A stretch of 64,000 bases of DNA from Pokkaliibacter sp046614695 (GCF_046614695.1 NZ_JBKKHQ010000008.1:62001-126000); one strand, 5' to 3'. Shown: positions 34,150 through 43,417, numbered from the stretch's first letter. Translations and numbers: made by a program. Notes: generated by a model not told the origin, from the sequence alone.

Positions 34150-35727
34150 TTGGGAACATCTCTCGTGGAAGTATCCAACTTTGACAAGAAGTCGCCGACC
34201 AACAGCGTCGCGCGCGAACTGCTAAGATTCGTTCTGGCAGTAGGTTTTGTACTGATCGGAATGTGGATTGCCCGAACTCAGGGAATCGCTGCAGACAGTA
34301 CGGCTCTCATGATTGCTGCTGCTATTGGTGCCTATATGGCGCTCAATATCGGTGCCAATGACGTTGCTAATAACGTCGGCCCGGCAGTAGGTTCAAAAGC
34401 GCTTTCAATGACAGGTGCAATTCTCATTGCTGCTGTTTTTGAAGCATCAGGTGCTCTTGTTGCTGGTGGCGATGTTGTCGGCACTATCAAGAGTGGCATC
34501 ATCCAGCCTGAACTCATTCAGGATCCCCAGCTATTTGTTTGGTTAATGATGGCCGCGCTACTTTCAGCTGCTTTGTGGCTGAATCTGGCAACGGCAATCG
34601 GTGCCCCTGTTTCTACCACTCACTCTATCGTGGGTGGTGTTTTAGGTGCCGGTATTGCCGCTGGCGGTATGGGAATTGCCAACTGGAGTCAGTTGGGGGC
34701 AATCGTTGCGAGCTGGGTGATTTCACCCGTGCTGGGTGGCCTGATCGCAGCCTTCTTCCTCTACTGGATCAAGACACAGATTACCTATAAGTCCGATATG
34801 CTGACGGCTGCCAAAAAAATGGTTCCGCTGTTGGTATCTGTGATGGCATGGGCATTTATTACCTACATCATTCTTAAAGGCTTCAAACACCTGTTTAAGA
34901 TGGACTTTATCAGTGCTGCTTTGGTGGCTTTGGTGTTGTCTATTGCAATTTACTTCGTGGTTCGCCCCATGGTTGCTTCAGCCGCAACGCGTATGGCTAA
35001 CCACAAAGACAGCGTGAATAGCCTGTTTAATATCCCACTGATTTTTGCTGCTGCGCTTCTGAGTTTTGCTCATGGTGCCAACGATGTAGCGAATGCAATT
35101 GGTCCTCTTGCTGCGATCAATGATGCACTGACTACAGCCCATATTTCTTCCAAGGCGGGAATTCCACTTTGGGTGATGATGATTGGTGGGTTGGGTATCT
35201 CTGTGGGTCTTGCGCTTTATGGTCCTAAGCTGATTCGTACCGTGGGTAGTGAGATCACTGAGCTGGATAAGATGCGAGCCTTCTGTATCGCGATGGCGGC
35301 AGCGCTGACCGTTATCGTTGCCAGTCAGCTGGGTTTGCCCGTTTCATCTACTCACATTGCAGTTGGTGGCGTTTTCGGCGTCGGCTTCCTGCGTGAGTAT
35401 TTGAAGCAGTCTTATGATCGCAAAATGGAGCAGATTCATCTGCACCACCAGGATGCCAGCCAAACTGACGTGGAAAATTTCCTGAGTCAGTTTGAAGCCG
35501 CTGATGTGACTGCCAAGAAAGCGATGCTTCGTGAACTCAAGTCGCGTTCAGGTGAGTCTTTGCTGAAGAAGAAAGAGCTTAAGAGCCTGAAGAAAGCAAC
35601 TCGCAAAGAGTTGGTCAAGCGCTCTGCAATCTACCGTATTGCCGCCGCATGGATCATCACGGTTCCTGCATCAGCTTTACTGTCCGCCTTTATTTTCTTC
35701 GCGATCCGTGGATACATGGCGGGCTAA
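34150..35727 (+). CDS. Inorganic phosphate permease, Pit/PNaS family
   Basis: A low-affinity phosphate permease of 525 aa with the two PHO4-family halves: signatures 'GANDVANNVGPAVGSKALS' in the N-terminal half and 'HGANDVANAIGPLAA' in the C-terminal half, plus two 'PVSTTHSIVGGV'-type motifs. About ten transmembrane helices and a charged cytoplasmic loop (about 415-480) are visible. The start is uncertain: TTG at 34150 or GTG at 34165; neither has a strong ribosome site. A bidirectional terminator follows. Confidence 0.92.
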   Translation: MGTSLVEVSNFDKKSPTNSVARELLRFVLAVGFVLIGMWIARTQGIAADSTALMIAAAIGAYMALNIGANDVANNVGPAVGSKALSMTGAILIAAVFEASGALVAGGDVVGTIKSGIIQPELIQDPQLFVWLMMAALLSAALWLNLATAIGAPVSTTHSIVGGVLGAGIAAGGMGIANWSQLGAIVASWVISPVLGGLIAAFFLYWIKTQITYKSDMLTAAKKMVPLLVSVMAWAFITYIILKGFKHLFKMDFISAALVALVLSIAIYFVVRPMVASAATRMANHKDSVNSLFNIPLIFAAALLSFAHGANDVANAIGPLAAINDALTTAHISSKAGIPLWVMMIGGLGISVGLALYGPKLIRTVGSEITELDKMRAFCIAMAAALTVIVASQLGLPVSSTHIAVGGVFGVGFLREYLKQSYDRKMEQIHLHHQDASQTDVENFLSQFEAADVTAKKAMLRELKSRSGESLLKKKELKSLKKATRKELVKRSAIYRIAAAWIITVPASALLSAFIFFAIRGYMAG

Positions 35728-35747
35728 ACCGTCAGATCCAAGCGAAT

Positions 35748-35776
35748 AAAAAAACCTCCCTTTGGGAGGTTTTTTT
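35748..35776. terminator. Bidirectional terminator (phosphate permease / PilZ gene)
   Basis: An A7 run, CCTCCC, TTT loop, GGGAGG and T7 form a compact hairpin with a T tract on each strand. It sits between the convergent permease and PilZ-domain genes and can serve both. Confidence 0.92.
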
Positions 35777-35819
35777 ATATCTGTTGTATCCGCTTAAAGG
35801 TGCTTTAGAAGAAAGAGCC

Positions 35820-36209
35820 TCAGGCTTTGCCTAACGCTTTGCGGATATGGCGGCGCTGCAGGTTGTTCACCAGGCGACAAATAGTATTTACTCCACGTTC
35901 ACCCAGCTCTACAAAGCGGCAGCGGTACTCGTTGTCTCTCTGCTCAAGGAGTTGTAGGGCAAAGTCGAGGGCTTGTTGCTCAGTGTCCAACTCAAACTGA
36001 AGCTTAGCCCAGAGCAGCGTCTCCGCAGACAGGTGATCACCCTCATAGATGAAAGCGCAGCCCGAAGCACTGAGATTAATCAGATGAACCCGGTGGTCAC
36101 TGATACTCAGTTGTAAGCTGTCCCGATCCTGAGCGGTCAGTTGTACACGAAAGTCCGCTCGGCGGGCTTCGGCTTCATCAAGGCTGAGATGCAGGCTGGA
36201 TTTTTTCAA
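35820..36209 (-). CDS. PilZ-domain protein after the stator genes
   Basis: A small c-di-GMP receptor candidate. The PilZ signature is present: 'RRADFR' (RxxxR) and 'NLSASGCAF' ([D/N]xSxxG), followed by the usual beta-barrel residues. I prefer the TTG start at 36209 with a GGAG site upstream (129 aa); the first in-frame ATG at 36284 would overlap motB by about 107 nt. It is the last gene of a motA-motB-pilZ unit, so it may tune the stator, much as YcgR-type proteins brake motors. No YcgR N-terminal domain is seen. Confidence 0.8.
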   Translation of the reverse strand: MKKSSLHLSLDEAEARRADFRVQLTAQDRDSLQLSISDHRVHLINLSASGCAFIYEGDHLSAETLLWAKLQFELDTEQQALDFALQLLEQRDNEYRCRFVELGERGVNTICRLVNNLQRRHIRKALGKA

Positions 36210-36942
36210 GGACAAACTCCACGCGTCGGTTTTCGGCTCTGCCTTCGGACGTCTTATTGCTGGCGAGTGGTGCTGAGTCGGCAAAGCCTTCCGCAGTAAA
36301 GCGATCAGCCGTGATGCCTTTCAACAGAAAATAACGAACAACCGTGGTTGCTCTCACTGCTGAAAGCTCCCAGTTCGATGGGAACTGATTGGTATAAATG
36401 GGCTGATTATCTGTGTGACCCTGAACACTGATATGAAATTCAGGATGTTTTTTAAAGAGTGCAGTTAAAGACTCCAGAATTGGTTCAGCCTCATAGGACA
36501 GGTCTGTACTGGCGGGATCAAAGAGGGCCTGTCCCTTAACGCGGATATGTAGCCGGCTATTTTCGGTGACAACCTGAACATCCTTGGACATCATCGGCGT
36601 CTGAATCATCTCGCTAAGTTCAGAGGACATTTCGCTCAGTTCGGTATCCAGCTCACTATTTTTTGCTTCGCTCTGATTGGGGAGGATAACTTCCTCTTTC
36701 ACGATGGGCTTGTCTCTTTCCGTGGGCGCTTCATGCTCAAACTCAATAATCGCGTTGGTTGTGCCATGAGTGTTCAGGCTGAAGCGAACCGAGGTAAAGA
36801 TTTCTTCGAACTTTTTGATCTCAATGGTTGAGATGGAAAAGAGAAGAATGAAAAACACCAGCAGCAGGCTCATCAGATCAGCGTAGGTCGCCATCCAGCC
36901 TGCTTCGTCATCGTTGTCTTCGAGCAAAGGGTTGCGGCTCAT
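36178..36942 (-). CDS. motB: Flagellar stator protein MotB (peptidoglycan-binding)
   Basis: MotB anchors the stator to the cell wall and contains the ion-conducting Asp. The 254-residue product begins with a short tail and a transmembrane helix carrying D22 ('TYADLMSLLLVFFILLF'), then a plug/linker and a C-terminal OmpA-like domain ('HISVQGHTDNQPI', 'ELSAVRATTVVRYF', 'GRAENRRVEFVL'). It overlaps motA by 4 nt. Whether it conducts H+ or Na+ cannot be settled by eye. Confidence 0.94.
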   Translation of the reverse strand: MSRNPLLEDNDDEAGWMATYADLMSLLLVFFILLFSISTIEIKKFEEIFTSVRFSLNTHGTTNAIIEFEHEAPTERDKPIVKEEVILPNQSEAKNSELDTELSEMSSELSEMIQTPMMSKDVQVVTENSRLHIRVKGQALFDPASTDLSYEAEPILESLTALFKKHPEFHISVQGHTDNQPIYTNQFPSNWELSAVRATTVVRYFLLKGITADRFTAEGFADSAPLASNKTSEGRAENRRVEFVLEKIQPASQP

Positions 36943-37712
36943 TTTTTACCTTTTTTAGCACTGACAGACTGGCGCTGGGCTTCGGGAATGTAGGAGGAAA
37001 GCCGCTCGTAGACATTCAGGTAGTTGTCATTTGAGAGAATGCTGATAGCCCCCTCGCGAATGATTTCCAGATTCTGAACTTCCATCATGGTTCGGGAGCG
37101 TAGCTTTCCAGCAATCGGCAGAAAAAGCATGGTGCTCATCATTGAGCCGTAAAAAGTTGTCAGCAGGGCAACGGCCATCGCCGGGCCGATACTGGCTGGG
37201 TCATCCAGTTGGGAAAGCATTTGCACCAGGCCAATCAATGTCCCGAGCATGCCGAAAGCGGGTGCATAACTCGCCATCTTCTTGAAGATGTCCTGCACGG
37301 TGTAGTGGCGGGCGATGAGAGAATCAATCTCGGTTTGTAGTGTACGACGAATAAATTCCTCGCTGGCTGCATCCGCCATCATATTGCAGGCACGCTTAAG
37401 GAACTTGGAGTTAGTTTCCACATTCGCCAATGCCAGCAGACCATTGCGATGGGAAACCTTGCTCAGATCCAGCATGGTGTTAATCATTTCCAAGGGTTTG
37501 GAGCGTTCCTGACTAAAGACATGGAAGGCTCCGCGAAAAGCTGAGATGACATCCTTGAACTGAAACGTGAGCAAGGTGGCGGCAATCGTCCCGCCAACGA
37601 CAATCATGATTCCCGGAACGTTGATAAAAATATGAAAGTCTCCGCCCATGAAAATGGCAGAAATGATCAGCGCTAAACCAGAAACTATGCCGAGTATGGA
37701 GGCAAAATCCAT
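36939..37712 (-). CDS. motA: Flagellar stator protein MotA/PomA
   Basis: The 257-residue product is the four-helix stator subunit. The N-terminal 'VPGIMIVVGGTIAATLLTF', the proline-bearing helix 'SYAPAFGMLGTLIGLVQML' and 'GPAMAVALLTTFYGSMMS' are conserved in the MotA/PomA family. The motB ATG overlaps its stop (ATGA). In pseudomonads a stator pair (motCD) lies inside the che cluster; here no stator genes are there and this unit stands some 19 kb away. Confidence 0.94.
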   Translation of the reverse strand: MDFASILGIVSGLALIISAIFMGGDFHIFINVPGIMIVVGGTIAATLLTFQFKDVISAFRGAFHVFSQERSKPLEMINTMLDLSKVSHRNGLLALANVETNSKFLKRACNMMADAASEEFIRRTLQTEIDSLIARHYTVQDIFKKMASYAPAFGMLGTLIGLVQMLSQLDDPASIGPAMAVALLTTFYGSMMSTMLFLPIAGKLRSRTMMEVQNLEIIREGAISILSNDNYLNVYERLSSYIPEAQRQSVSAKKGKK

Positions 37713-37795
37713 GAATGTGTTCGCTCCTGAAGCCTTAGGTGCAGAAAGTTCCGGTCTGCACGCTGCGCGAGTGGAAGGTTAAAAAAGGATATTTT

Positions 37796-37823
37796 TTCAC
37801 GACAAGTGTGCGAAGAGTATAAA
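37796..37823 (+). promoter_or_regulatory. Possible promoter upstream of phbB
   Basis: TTCACG (37796-37801), a 16-nt spacer and TATAAA (37818-37823) make a plausible sigma-70 promoter. Transcription from here would create a leader of about 270 nt before phbB that includes the stem structures. Confidence 0.35.
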
Positions 37824-37864
37824 CACGGCCTATGCTATCGTGAAGAGAGTGGCCTGTAGCTAAT

Positions 37865-37924
37865 GACGCCATACGAAAACAATTAGGCATCTTTGCTCCG
37901 AAAAGCAACAAATGCCGAGGCGTT
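37865..37924 (+). ncRNA. Candidate structured RNA in the phbB leader
   Basis: Three nested helices are visible: GACGCC with GGCGTT (37865-37870/37919-37924), GGCAT with ATGCC (37886-37890/37912-37916) and TTGCT with AGCAA around a CCGAAA loop (37893-37908). No known riboswitch class was recognised. It could be a regulatory leader, a small RNA, or chance. Confidence 0.3.
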
Positions 37925-37980
37925 GTAAGTCACTGTCTTTTATCTGTGGGAGTAGTACATCAGCGAGAATAAAGCCTGTA

Positions 37981-38001
37981 CTGAAGCTTGCGCAGCTTCA
38001 G
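37981..38001. other. Perfect hairpin upstream of phbB
   Basis: CTGAAGCT (37981-37988), loop TGCGC and AGCTTCAG (37994-38001) form a perfect 8-bp inverted repeat about 100 nt before phbB. No T run follows. It may be an operator or part of the leader fold. Confidence 0.45.
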
Positions 38002-38102
38002 GGTGTTTCAACAAAAATAGCGCCGCTGAATGAGTAGGGAACGACTGTAGCCAGAGCAAAGCACTGTTAGTTAACTCAAAGATACTGCAAGGAGATGCAA
38101 GA

Positions 38103-38852
38103 ATGTCGAAACGAATTGCACTGGTAACCGGTGGAACAGGGGGAATTGGTTCCGCAATCTGTCAGGAGCTGGCAAAACAGGGTTATCAGGTTGTCGCTGG
38201 ATATAACAATGGCGGCAAGCATGAAAAGGCACAGGCCTGGCAGGCAGAGATGCGTGAAAAGGGTCTGGATATCGGTATCGCCTACGGTGATGTAACCAAA
38301 TACGATTCCTGTGAGCGCTGCATCAAGGAAATCGAAGAGGTTTACGGCGCGTCAGTTTCTATTCTGGTCAATAATGCGGGGATCACTCGTGACGGCCAGT
38401 TCAAAAAGATGTCCTGGGAGCAGTGGAACGAAGTTCTGCGAGCCAACCTAGACTCCATGTTTAACATGACCCGTCTGGTCATCAACCCGATGATCGAGCA
38501 AGGCTGGGGTCGTGTCGTCAATATCTCTTCTATCAATGCCCAGAAAGGGCAGTTTGGACAAACCAACTATTCTGCTGCCAAAGCCGGTATCCATGGTTTC
38601 ACCAAGGCACTGGCTCAGGAAGTGGCACGCAAGGGGGTCACCGTTAATACCGTTTCCCCAGGTTACGTGCTAACTCCCATGGTTGAAAAAATCGCACCTG
38701 AAATTCTCGAGAAAATCCAAGGTGATATCCCGGTAGGGCGCTTGGGTACTCCAGAAGAAATCGGCTTTGCTGTGGCTTATCTTTGCAATGATATGGCAGG
38801 CTACGTAACCGGTTCCAATATCGCTATCAACGGCGGTCAGCACATGTTCTAA
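38103..38852 (+). CDS. phbB: Acetoacetyl-CoA reductase
   Basis: A 249-residue short-chain dehydrogenase of the PhbB/PhaB group, which makes (R)-3-hydroxybutyryl-CoA for polyhydroxybutyrate. Nucleotide-binding TGGTGGIG near the N-terminus, 'NNAGITRD' and the catalytic Ser and YxxxK ('YSAAKAGIHGF') are all present, as is the PhbB-like ending 'SNIAINGGQHMF'. The AAGGAG site precedes the ATG. No phbA or phbC is adjacent, so PHB genes are dispersed. FabG-type use is the alternative, but the 'YNNGGKHEKAQAW' segment points to PhbB. Confidence 0.92.
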   Translation: MSKRIALVTGGTGGIGSAICQELAKQGYQVVAGYNNGGKHEKAQAWQAEMREKGLDIGIAYGDVTKYDSCERCIKEIEEVYGASVSILVNNAGITRDGQFKKMSWEQWNEVLRANLDSMFNMTRLVINPMIEQGWGRVVNISSINAQKGQFGQTNYSAAKAGIHGFTKALAQEVARKGVTVNTVSPGYVLTPMVEKIAPEILEKIQGDIPVGRLGTPEEIGFAVAYLCNDMAGYVTGSNIAINGGQHMF

Positions 38853-38891
38853 CAGGCTCTGGATATCACTTAAGGGTGATGTTCTGCCAGT

Positions 38892-38923
38892 AAAAAAGGG
38901 TAGTCCTGCGACTACCCTTTTTT
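38892..38923. terminator. Bidirectional terminator (phbB / DUF349 gene)
   Basis: AAAAAAGGGTAGTC (38892-38905), loop CTGC and GACTACCCTTTTTT (38910-38923) form a perfect 14-bp inverted repeat with a T run on each strand, between two convergent genes. Confidence 0.95.
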
Positions 38924-38970
38924 CTTGATCAATCCTTTTCTTGAACAGTCAGCGCTGCCTGAAGTGAGGA

Positions 38971-41703
38971 TTACTCTGCTATCTCGGCCAGTGCATGCCC
39001 GAAGCGTTCAGTGAGTGAGTGATCAAGAACAGGGCCGGCGCTAAGCCAGGCGATTTCGACTTCCCAAGCCTGTACCGACAACGGCAGTACCTCTGTCTCG
39101 CCTTGAGACATGGAAGCCTGAAGCTTGCTTAGCTGATACTGCATGCGCAGCTCTTTATCAGAGTCCGGTGTCTCAGTGCCTGCCAACAACTCCATTCGCA
39201 CGCACAGTAATCGAAGCTGATCGTGAAGGCTTTCAAAGCGCTTCATAATGGCGTCTTTACCCATTTGCAGCACTTGTGTGCGTTCGACTAATTCCGCAGG
39301 TACGTTACTGATTACGGCTTGCAGGCTCTCATTATTGAGGACCGTCGTTTCCATTGATGCCAGATCTTTGGCTGCAATTCGGCACAGTTTTAACTGATTA
39401 AACAGTGGCTGGTAGCGTTGCTGATGTAAGCGCTGAGTCAGCGTTGCAATGGCTGCTTTTACGGTTGTTTCACGAGGTGCCTGTAAAACTTCAGGCAAAC
39501 CCAGAAACTCAGTTTCAAGCTCGGCTAGGGTGCTGGCCGACATCTGGTGCTGATTCAACAGCTTCTCCAGACGTGCATCGAAGGCTTCTGCACGCTGATT
39601 CGCCTGCTCGAAGCGCTCAAGTTTGGCGACCTTTTGTGCCTGAATCCATTCATCCCGGCGGGAAAACAGTTCATCGCAAATATCGCGCAGCTTTTGCCAC
39701 AGCTGTTGTTCCTGACGGCGGCGACCACGTCCAAGAGACTGCCAGCGCTGCTGAATTTCTTTGGCCGCGCGGGTAGCAGCGATCACATCATCGCTTTCAA
39801 GCAGGTCGAAGGCTTCTTCAACCAGCGCTGCTTTTGCTTCCTCGGCTGATTTGCGAGAAAGCAGAATGGCATCGCTCAGGGTTTCCATGAGGACATCGAA
39901 ACGCTCTTGCAGCGGTTGGCCTGCTTCACGATCGACTGGAGATGCTTCACGCCATTGCTGGCGTGCTGTGTGGCGCAACTGCTCAAGAAAGTTTCCATCG
40001 CTGTCACGGAAAGCCTCAGAGACAATGAAAGCAGCCAGCTCTGCCACGATGACCTGACGTGTCTTCAGATTTTGCTCACGCAAAGCCGCTTGCTGCTCGA
40101 GATAAGCCTGACAATGCAGGAAGGCTTTATCACTGGCTTCACGGAACTCACCCCAGAGACGCTCGGACTCATCCGAGTGATCTGTCCCGAGCGCACGCCA
40201 GGCTTCATTCAGTTCCCGAATACGCTGAAGTTGGCTTGCCCCTTCCAGAGGTTGAGCGGCGATAGCTTGCATCGACTCCACCAGGGAGAGCTTTTTGGGA
40301 ATGACAGCAAAGCGCTGCCAGTCCTGAATCTCTTCGAGCTTTTCTTTCAGTTGCTCAACCCGGCTGTGGATAGCGGCCTGAACCTGAGGTTCGGCATTAT
40401 TCTCGACCTGTTGAATCAGGCGAGTCGCCGCTTTGGAGCGACCACTGTTCAGGTGGCGCTGAGCCTGATCCAGCTTACGCTGAACGATTTGCTTGGCCTG
40501 TCGCTCCGCTTTCGCTTTTTCATCATCGGCTTTTTTCAGCTCCGACAATTTGCTCAGGCTTTGCTCCAGTGCTGCGGGCAGGGCAACGTTCTTTGGCCAG
40601 GCAATCTGACGGACGACATGTTCAAGACTGGAGTCCGCTGGCTCATTATTCAGATGCGCACGCAGATCATCGCTCACCGCGTGTAAACGCATCTGTGCTT
40701 CCTGCCACTGCAGCAGTTGCTCCAGTGCTTGGCCGGTAAACTGCGTACCCACTTCATTGTGAGCCTGTTGCAGTTCTGCCAGAGTCGCTTGCGGTAAAGG
40801 GAAATCTGGCTGGTCATTCTGGGCCAGGGCCTGTTCAAGCTGCTGATGCAATGCGGCCTGTTGCTCCAGGCGCGCTTGCTCTTCGCGTGCAGCCTGAGCC
40901 TGTTGCTCAATAACCTCGGCCATGGCCGTCAAAACGCGCTGACATTCACTGCAGGCATGGGCAAACCGTTGCTGCAATGATTCATCAATCTGTGCGGTAT
41001 TCAGTAAATTCCAGCTTTGGCATAAGCCATCAAATTTGGCGCTGTAGTGGGCATACCACTGCGTACGTGACAGGGCTTCCAGAGAATCACACAGTGCCGC
41101 TGCGTCTTCCTGGAGCTGCGCGTATTCCTTTTCGGCCTGCTTAAAGGCGCCCAGTTTATCGCGGGCAATGCGCTGCAGGCGCTTGTGGTTCTGGCAAAGA
41201 CGCAGCAGCTGCTCAAGAATGTCGCGTGACTCAATACGCTCAGTGGCAGTAATACGTAACTGCTGGTCGACAGGAGCAGTAGCGACTTTAAGTAGCGCGT
41301 ACTCATCACTCAGGCGTAATAAAGCGGCTTCCTGAACCGAAAGCTCGGGCGCTTTTAGCGTAATGTGCAACAGCACTTCTTCCTGTTCGAGAGTCTCAAT
41401 GCAGGAGAGAGCGTCGGTCGGGGCCTTGCTGCTGCTCTGGCTGGCGAGAAGGTCGGCCAGACGGCGAATGGCCATCTCGCGCAGGGCATCTTCTTTCTTT
41501 CGCTGGGCATATTCGCGCAGAACAGCCAGCTCATTGATGCGCGCCAGTGCTGCCGCGCGAACGTCCAGCACCGCATCTTTCACGAGCAGCTCGTGAAGCA
41601 CACGTGCCTGTTCCGGCACATCGCCATCCAGTTGACTGATGGCGCGCAGGCGAATTTCGGCTCTTGGGTGTTGCCATTTAGGGCGAAAAAAGCGTGCGAA
41701 CAT
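38971..41703 (-). CDS. Large DUF349-domain protein
   Basis: A 910-residue soluble protein, almost wholly helical, rich in Gln, Glu and Arg. It has HEAT-like helices at the N-terminus ('AEIRLRAISQLD', 'DVRAAALARI') and several DUF349-type helical repeats in the second half ('LNEAWRALGTDHSDESERLWGEF' region, 'KEIQQRWQSLGRGRRRQEQQLWQKL' region). No enzyme motif was seen. DUF349 proteins are widespread in gammaproteobacteria with no settled function that I know of. It stands alone, divergent from sbcB. Confidence 0.88.
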   Translation of the reverse strand: MFARFFRPKWQHPRAEIRLRAISQLDGDVPEQARVLHELLVKDAVLDVRAAALARINELAVLREYAQRKKEDALREMAIRRLADLLASQSSSKAPTDALSCIETLEQEEVLLHITLKAPELSVQEAALLRLSDEYALLKVATAPVDQQLRITATERIESRDILEQLLRLCQNHKRLQRIARDKLGAFKQAEKEYAQLQEDAAALCDSLEALSRTQWYAHYSAKFDGLCQSWNLLNTAQIDESLQQRFAHACSECQRVLTAMAEVIEQQAQAAREEQARLEQQAALHQQLEQALAQNDQPDFPLPQATLAELQQAHNEVGTQFTGQALEQLLQWQEAQMRLHAVSDDLRAHLNNEPADSSLEHVVRQIAWPKNVALPAALEQSLSKLSELKKADDEKAKAERQAKQIVQRKLDQAQRHLNSGRSKAATRLIQQVENNAEPQVQAAIHSRVEQLKEKLEEIQDWQRFAVIPKKLSLVESMQAIAAQPLEGASQLQRIRELNEAWRALGTDHSDESERLWGEFREASDKAFLHCQAYLEQQAALREQNLKTRQVIVAELAAFIVSEAFRDSDGNFLEQLRHTARQQWREASPVDREAGQPLQERFDVLMETLSDAILLSRKSAEEAKAALVEEAFDLLESDDVIAATRAAKEIQQRWQSLGRGRRRQEQQLWQKLRDICDELFSRRDEWIQAQKVAKLERFEQANQRAEAFDARLEKLLNQHQMSASTLAELETEFLGLPEVLQAPRETTVKAAIATLTQRLHQQRYQPLFNQLKLCRIAAKDLASMETTVLNNESLQAVISNVPAELVERTQVLQMGKDAIMKRFESLHDQLRLLCVRMELLAGTETPDSDKELRMQYQLSKLQASMSQGETEVLPLSVQAWEVEIAWLSAGPVLDHSLTERFGHALAEIAE

Positions 41704-41956
41704 TGTAAGGCTTCTACCACATCTGATGCAGTTGTAGGCAATCGGTATGTCGAGGGGCCGTCGATACAGACCGGCGGGCCATCCGATTGAGGGGCGCGTA
41801 TTGTAACGTTGTTTCAGAAGGCCTTAAAGCAATAGTGCGTTACAGCCTTGTAATCGCTTCCAAAAAAGTACCGGTATTCGTCTTTAATCTGAAAGCTTGT
41901 TAGGCTTGCAGGCAGCTGTATTTCAAGGCTTTGCCCGATCAAGGAAGAGTAACTTC

Positions 41957-43417
41957 ATGACACAACCCACGTTTTTCTGGCATGACTACGAGAGCTTCGG
42001 GATTGATCCTGCCCGGGACCGGCCTGCGCAGTTCGCCGGGATTCGCACAGACTGGGATCTTAACCCCATAGGTGAACCTGTCATGATTTACTGTGCTCCC
42101 TCGGTGGATTATTTGCCCCAGCCGGAGGCGTGTCTGATCACCGGGATTGATCCTTATGAGACGTGGGCAAAAGGGCTCTGTGAAGCTGAGTTTATTGCCC
42201 GCATCGAAGCAGAAATGAAGCAGCCCAATACGTGCAGTGTGGGATATAACTCTATCCGCTTTGATGATGAAGTGACCCGGCATTCGCTCTTTCGTAATCT
42301 GCGGGATCCTTACGCTCGTGAATGGAAGAATGGCTGCTCCCGTTGGGATATTCTCGACATGATGCGCCTTGTGCGCTTGATGAAACCTGAGATCCTGACC
42401 TGGCCCGAGCGTGACGGTCGTATCAGTATGAAGCTGGAGGATCTCACTGCCGCTAATGGGTTGAGTCATGCCAACGCCCACGATGCGTTAAGTGATGTGG
42501 AGGCGACCATTGCTTTGGCGCGGCTGGTAAAAAACCGTGCTCCTGCCTTGTTTGACTATTGCTTGTCACTGCGCAGTAAACGTGAAGTTCAGGATATCTG
42601 CCGCGTTGGCCAGATGAAGCCTTTACTGCATATTTCAGGGCGCTATCCAACGGATCGGCATAATGCAGCGGTAGTGGTGCCGCTAATGCAGGATCCATCG
42701 AATCCCAACGGGATTCTGGTATGGGACTTATCCTGTCCGGCGGAGATATTGCTCGAGTTAACGCCGGATGAAATCAAGCGCCGCCTGTATACCCCAAGTA
42801 GTGAACTGGGCGAAGGTGAAATTCGCCCAGGCCTTAAAACCCTGCATGTGAATAAAAGCCCGGTAGTTATGGGTGTCAATGCGGCGGTGCTGGAGCGTCT
42901 GGGGCTTTCCCAACAAGCGCTCACGGATAATCTTGAGTTATTGCGTCAGCACAGTGTCTGGCACGAAACCCTGAAACTGGTCATGGCTCGTGATGAAAGA
43001 GAAGTCAGTTCAGACCCGGATTTAAGCCTCTACAGCGGCGGATTCCTGTCCTCAACAGATCGGCGTCAGCTTGAGGAAATCACTGGCATGCCGGCTGAGG
43101 CTCTTGGATCTTATGCGCCGGCCTTTCAGGATGGCCGATTGGAAGAAATGCTGTTTCGCTATCGTGCACGCAATTATCCTGATTTCCTCAACCATGCGGA
43201 AAAAGCCCAGTGGATCGATTTCTGCCGGGAGCGTCTGGAGGATGGGCGTGCAGGAGCATTGAGTCTCGAGGCCTACCGTCAGAAACTCTCACAACTTGCA
43301 GAAGGCGCTACGCCAGCGCACCATGAGGTTCTGTCCCGTTTGGCCGAGTATGCTGATGATCTTGAATCCTCACTTTCTCAGGAGTTGTTGCGTCCTCAGC
43401 GGATTGCTGCTCAGTAG
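41957..43417 (+). CDS. sbcB: Exodeoxyribonuclease I
   Basis: ExoI degrades single-stranded DNA 3'-5' in repair and recombination. From the ATG at 41957 (GGAAG upstream) it is 486 aa. The DEDDh residues are visible in 'WHDYESFG', 'VGYNSIRFDDEVTRHSLFRN' and 'AHDALSDVEATIALA'; the SH3-like and C-terminal helical domains follow ('HVNKSPVV', 'LYSGGFLSSTDRR'). An upstream in-frame start at 41897 is less likely. Its 3' end overlaps the start of a repeat-protein gene. Confidence 0.95.
   Translation: MTQPTFFWHDYESFGIDPARDRPAQFAGIRTDWDLNPIGEPVMIYCAPSVDYLPQPEACLITGIDPYETWAKGLCEAEFIARIEAEMKQPNTCSVGYNSIRFDDEVTRHSLFRNLRDPYAREWKNGCSRWDILDMMRLVRLMKPEILTWPERDGRISMKLEDLTAANGLSHANAHDALSDVEATIALARLVKNRAPALFDYCLSLRSKREVQDICRVGQMKPLLHISGRYPTDRHNAAVVVPLMQDPSNPNGILVWDLSCPAEILLELTPDEIKRRLYTPSSELGEGEIRPGLKTLHVNKSPVVMGVNAAVLERLGLSQQALTDNLELLRQHSVWHETLKLVMARDEREVSSDPDLSLYSGGFLSSTDRRQLEEITGMPAEALGSYAPAFQDGRLEEMLFRYRARNYPDFLNHAEKAQWIDFCRERLEDGRAGALSLEAYRQKLSQLAEGATPAHHEVLSRLAEYADDLESSLSQELLRPQRIAAQ

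Larger units (their letters stand above)
37713..38102. other. Long intergenic region between motA and phbB
   Basis: The 390 bases separate divergent genes. They hold a possible rightward promoter (37796-37823), a nested stem structure (37865-37924), a perfect 8-bp hairpin (37981-38001) and an AGTTAACT palindrome shortly before the AAGGAG site of phbB. No convincing reading frame was seen. Confidence 0.6.

Noticed and set aside
39907..40686. 259-codon open frame on the + strand within the DUF349 gene
   Set aside because: It is antisense to a long helical protein gene and lacks start signals; probably an effect of codon bias.
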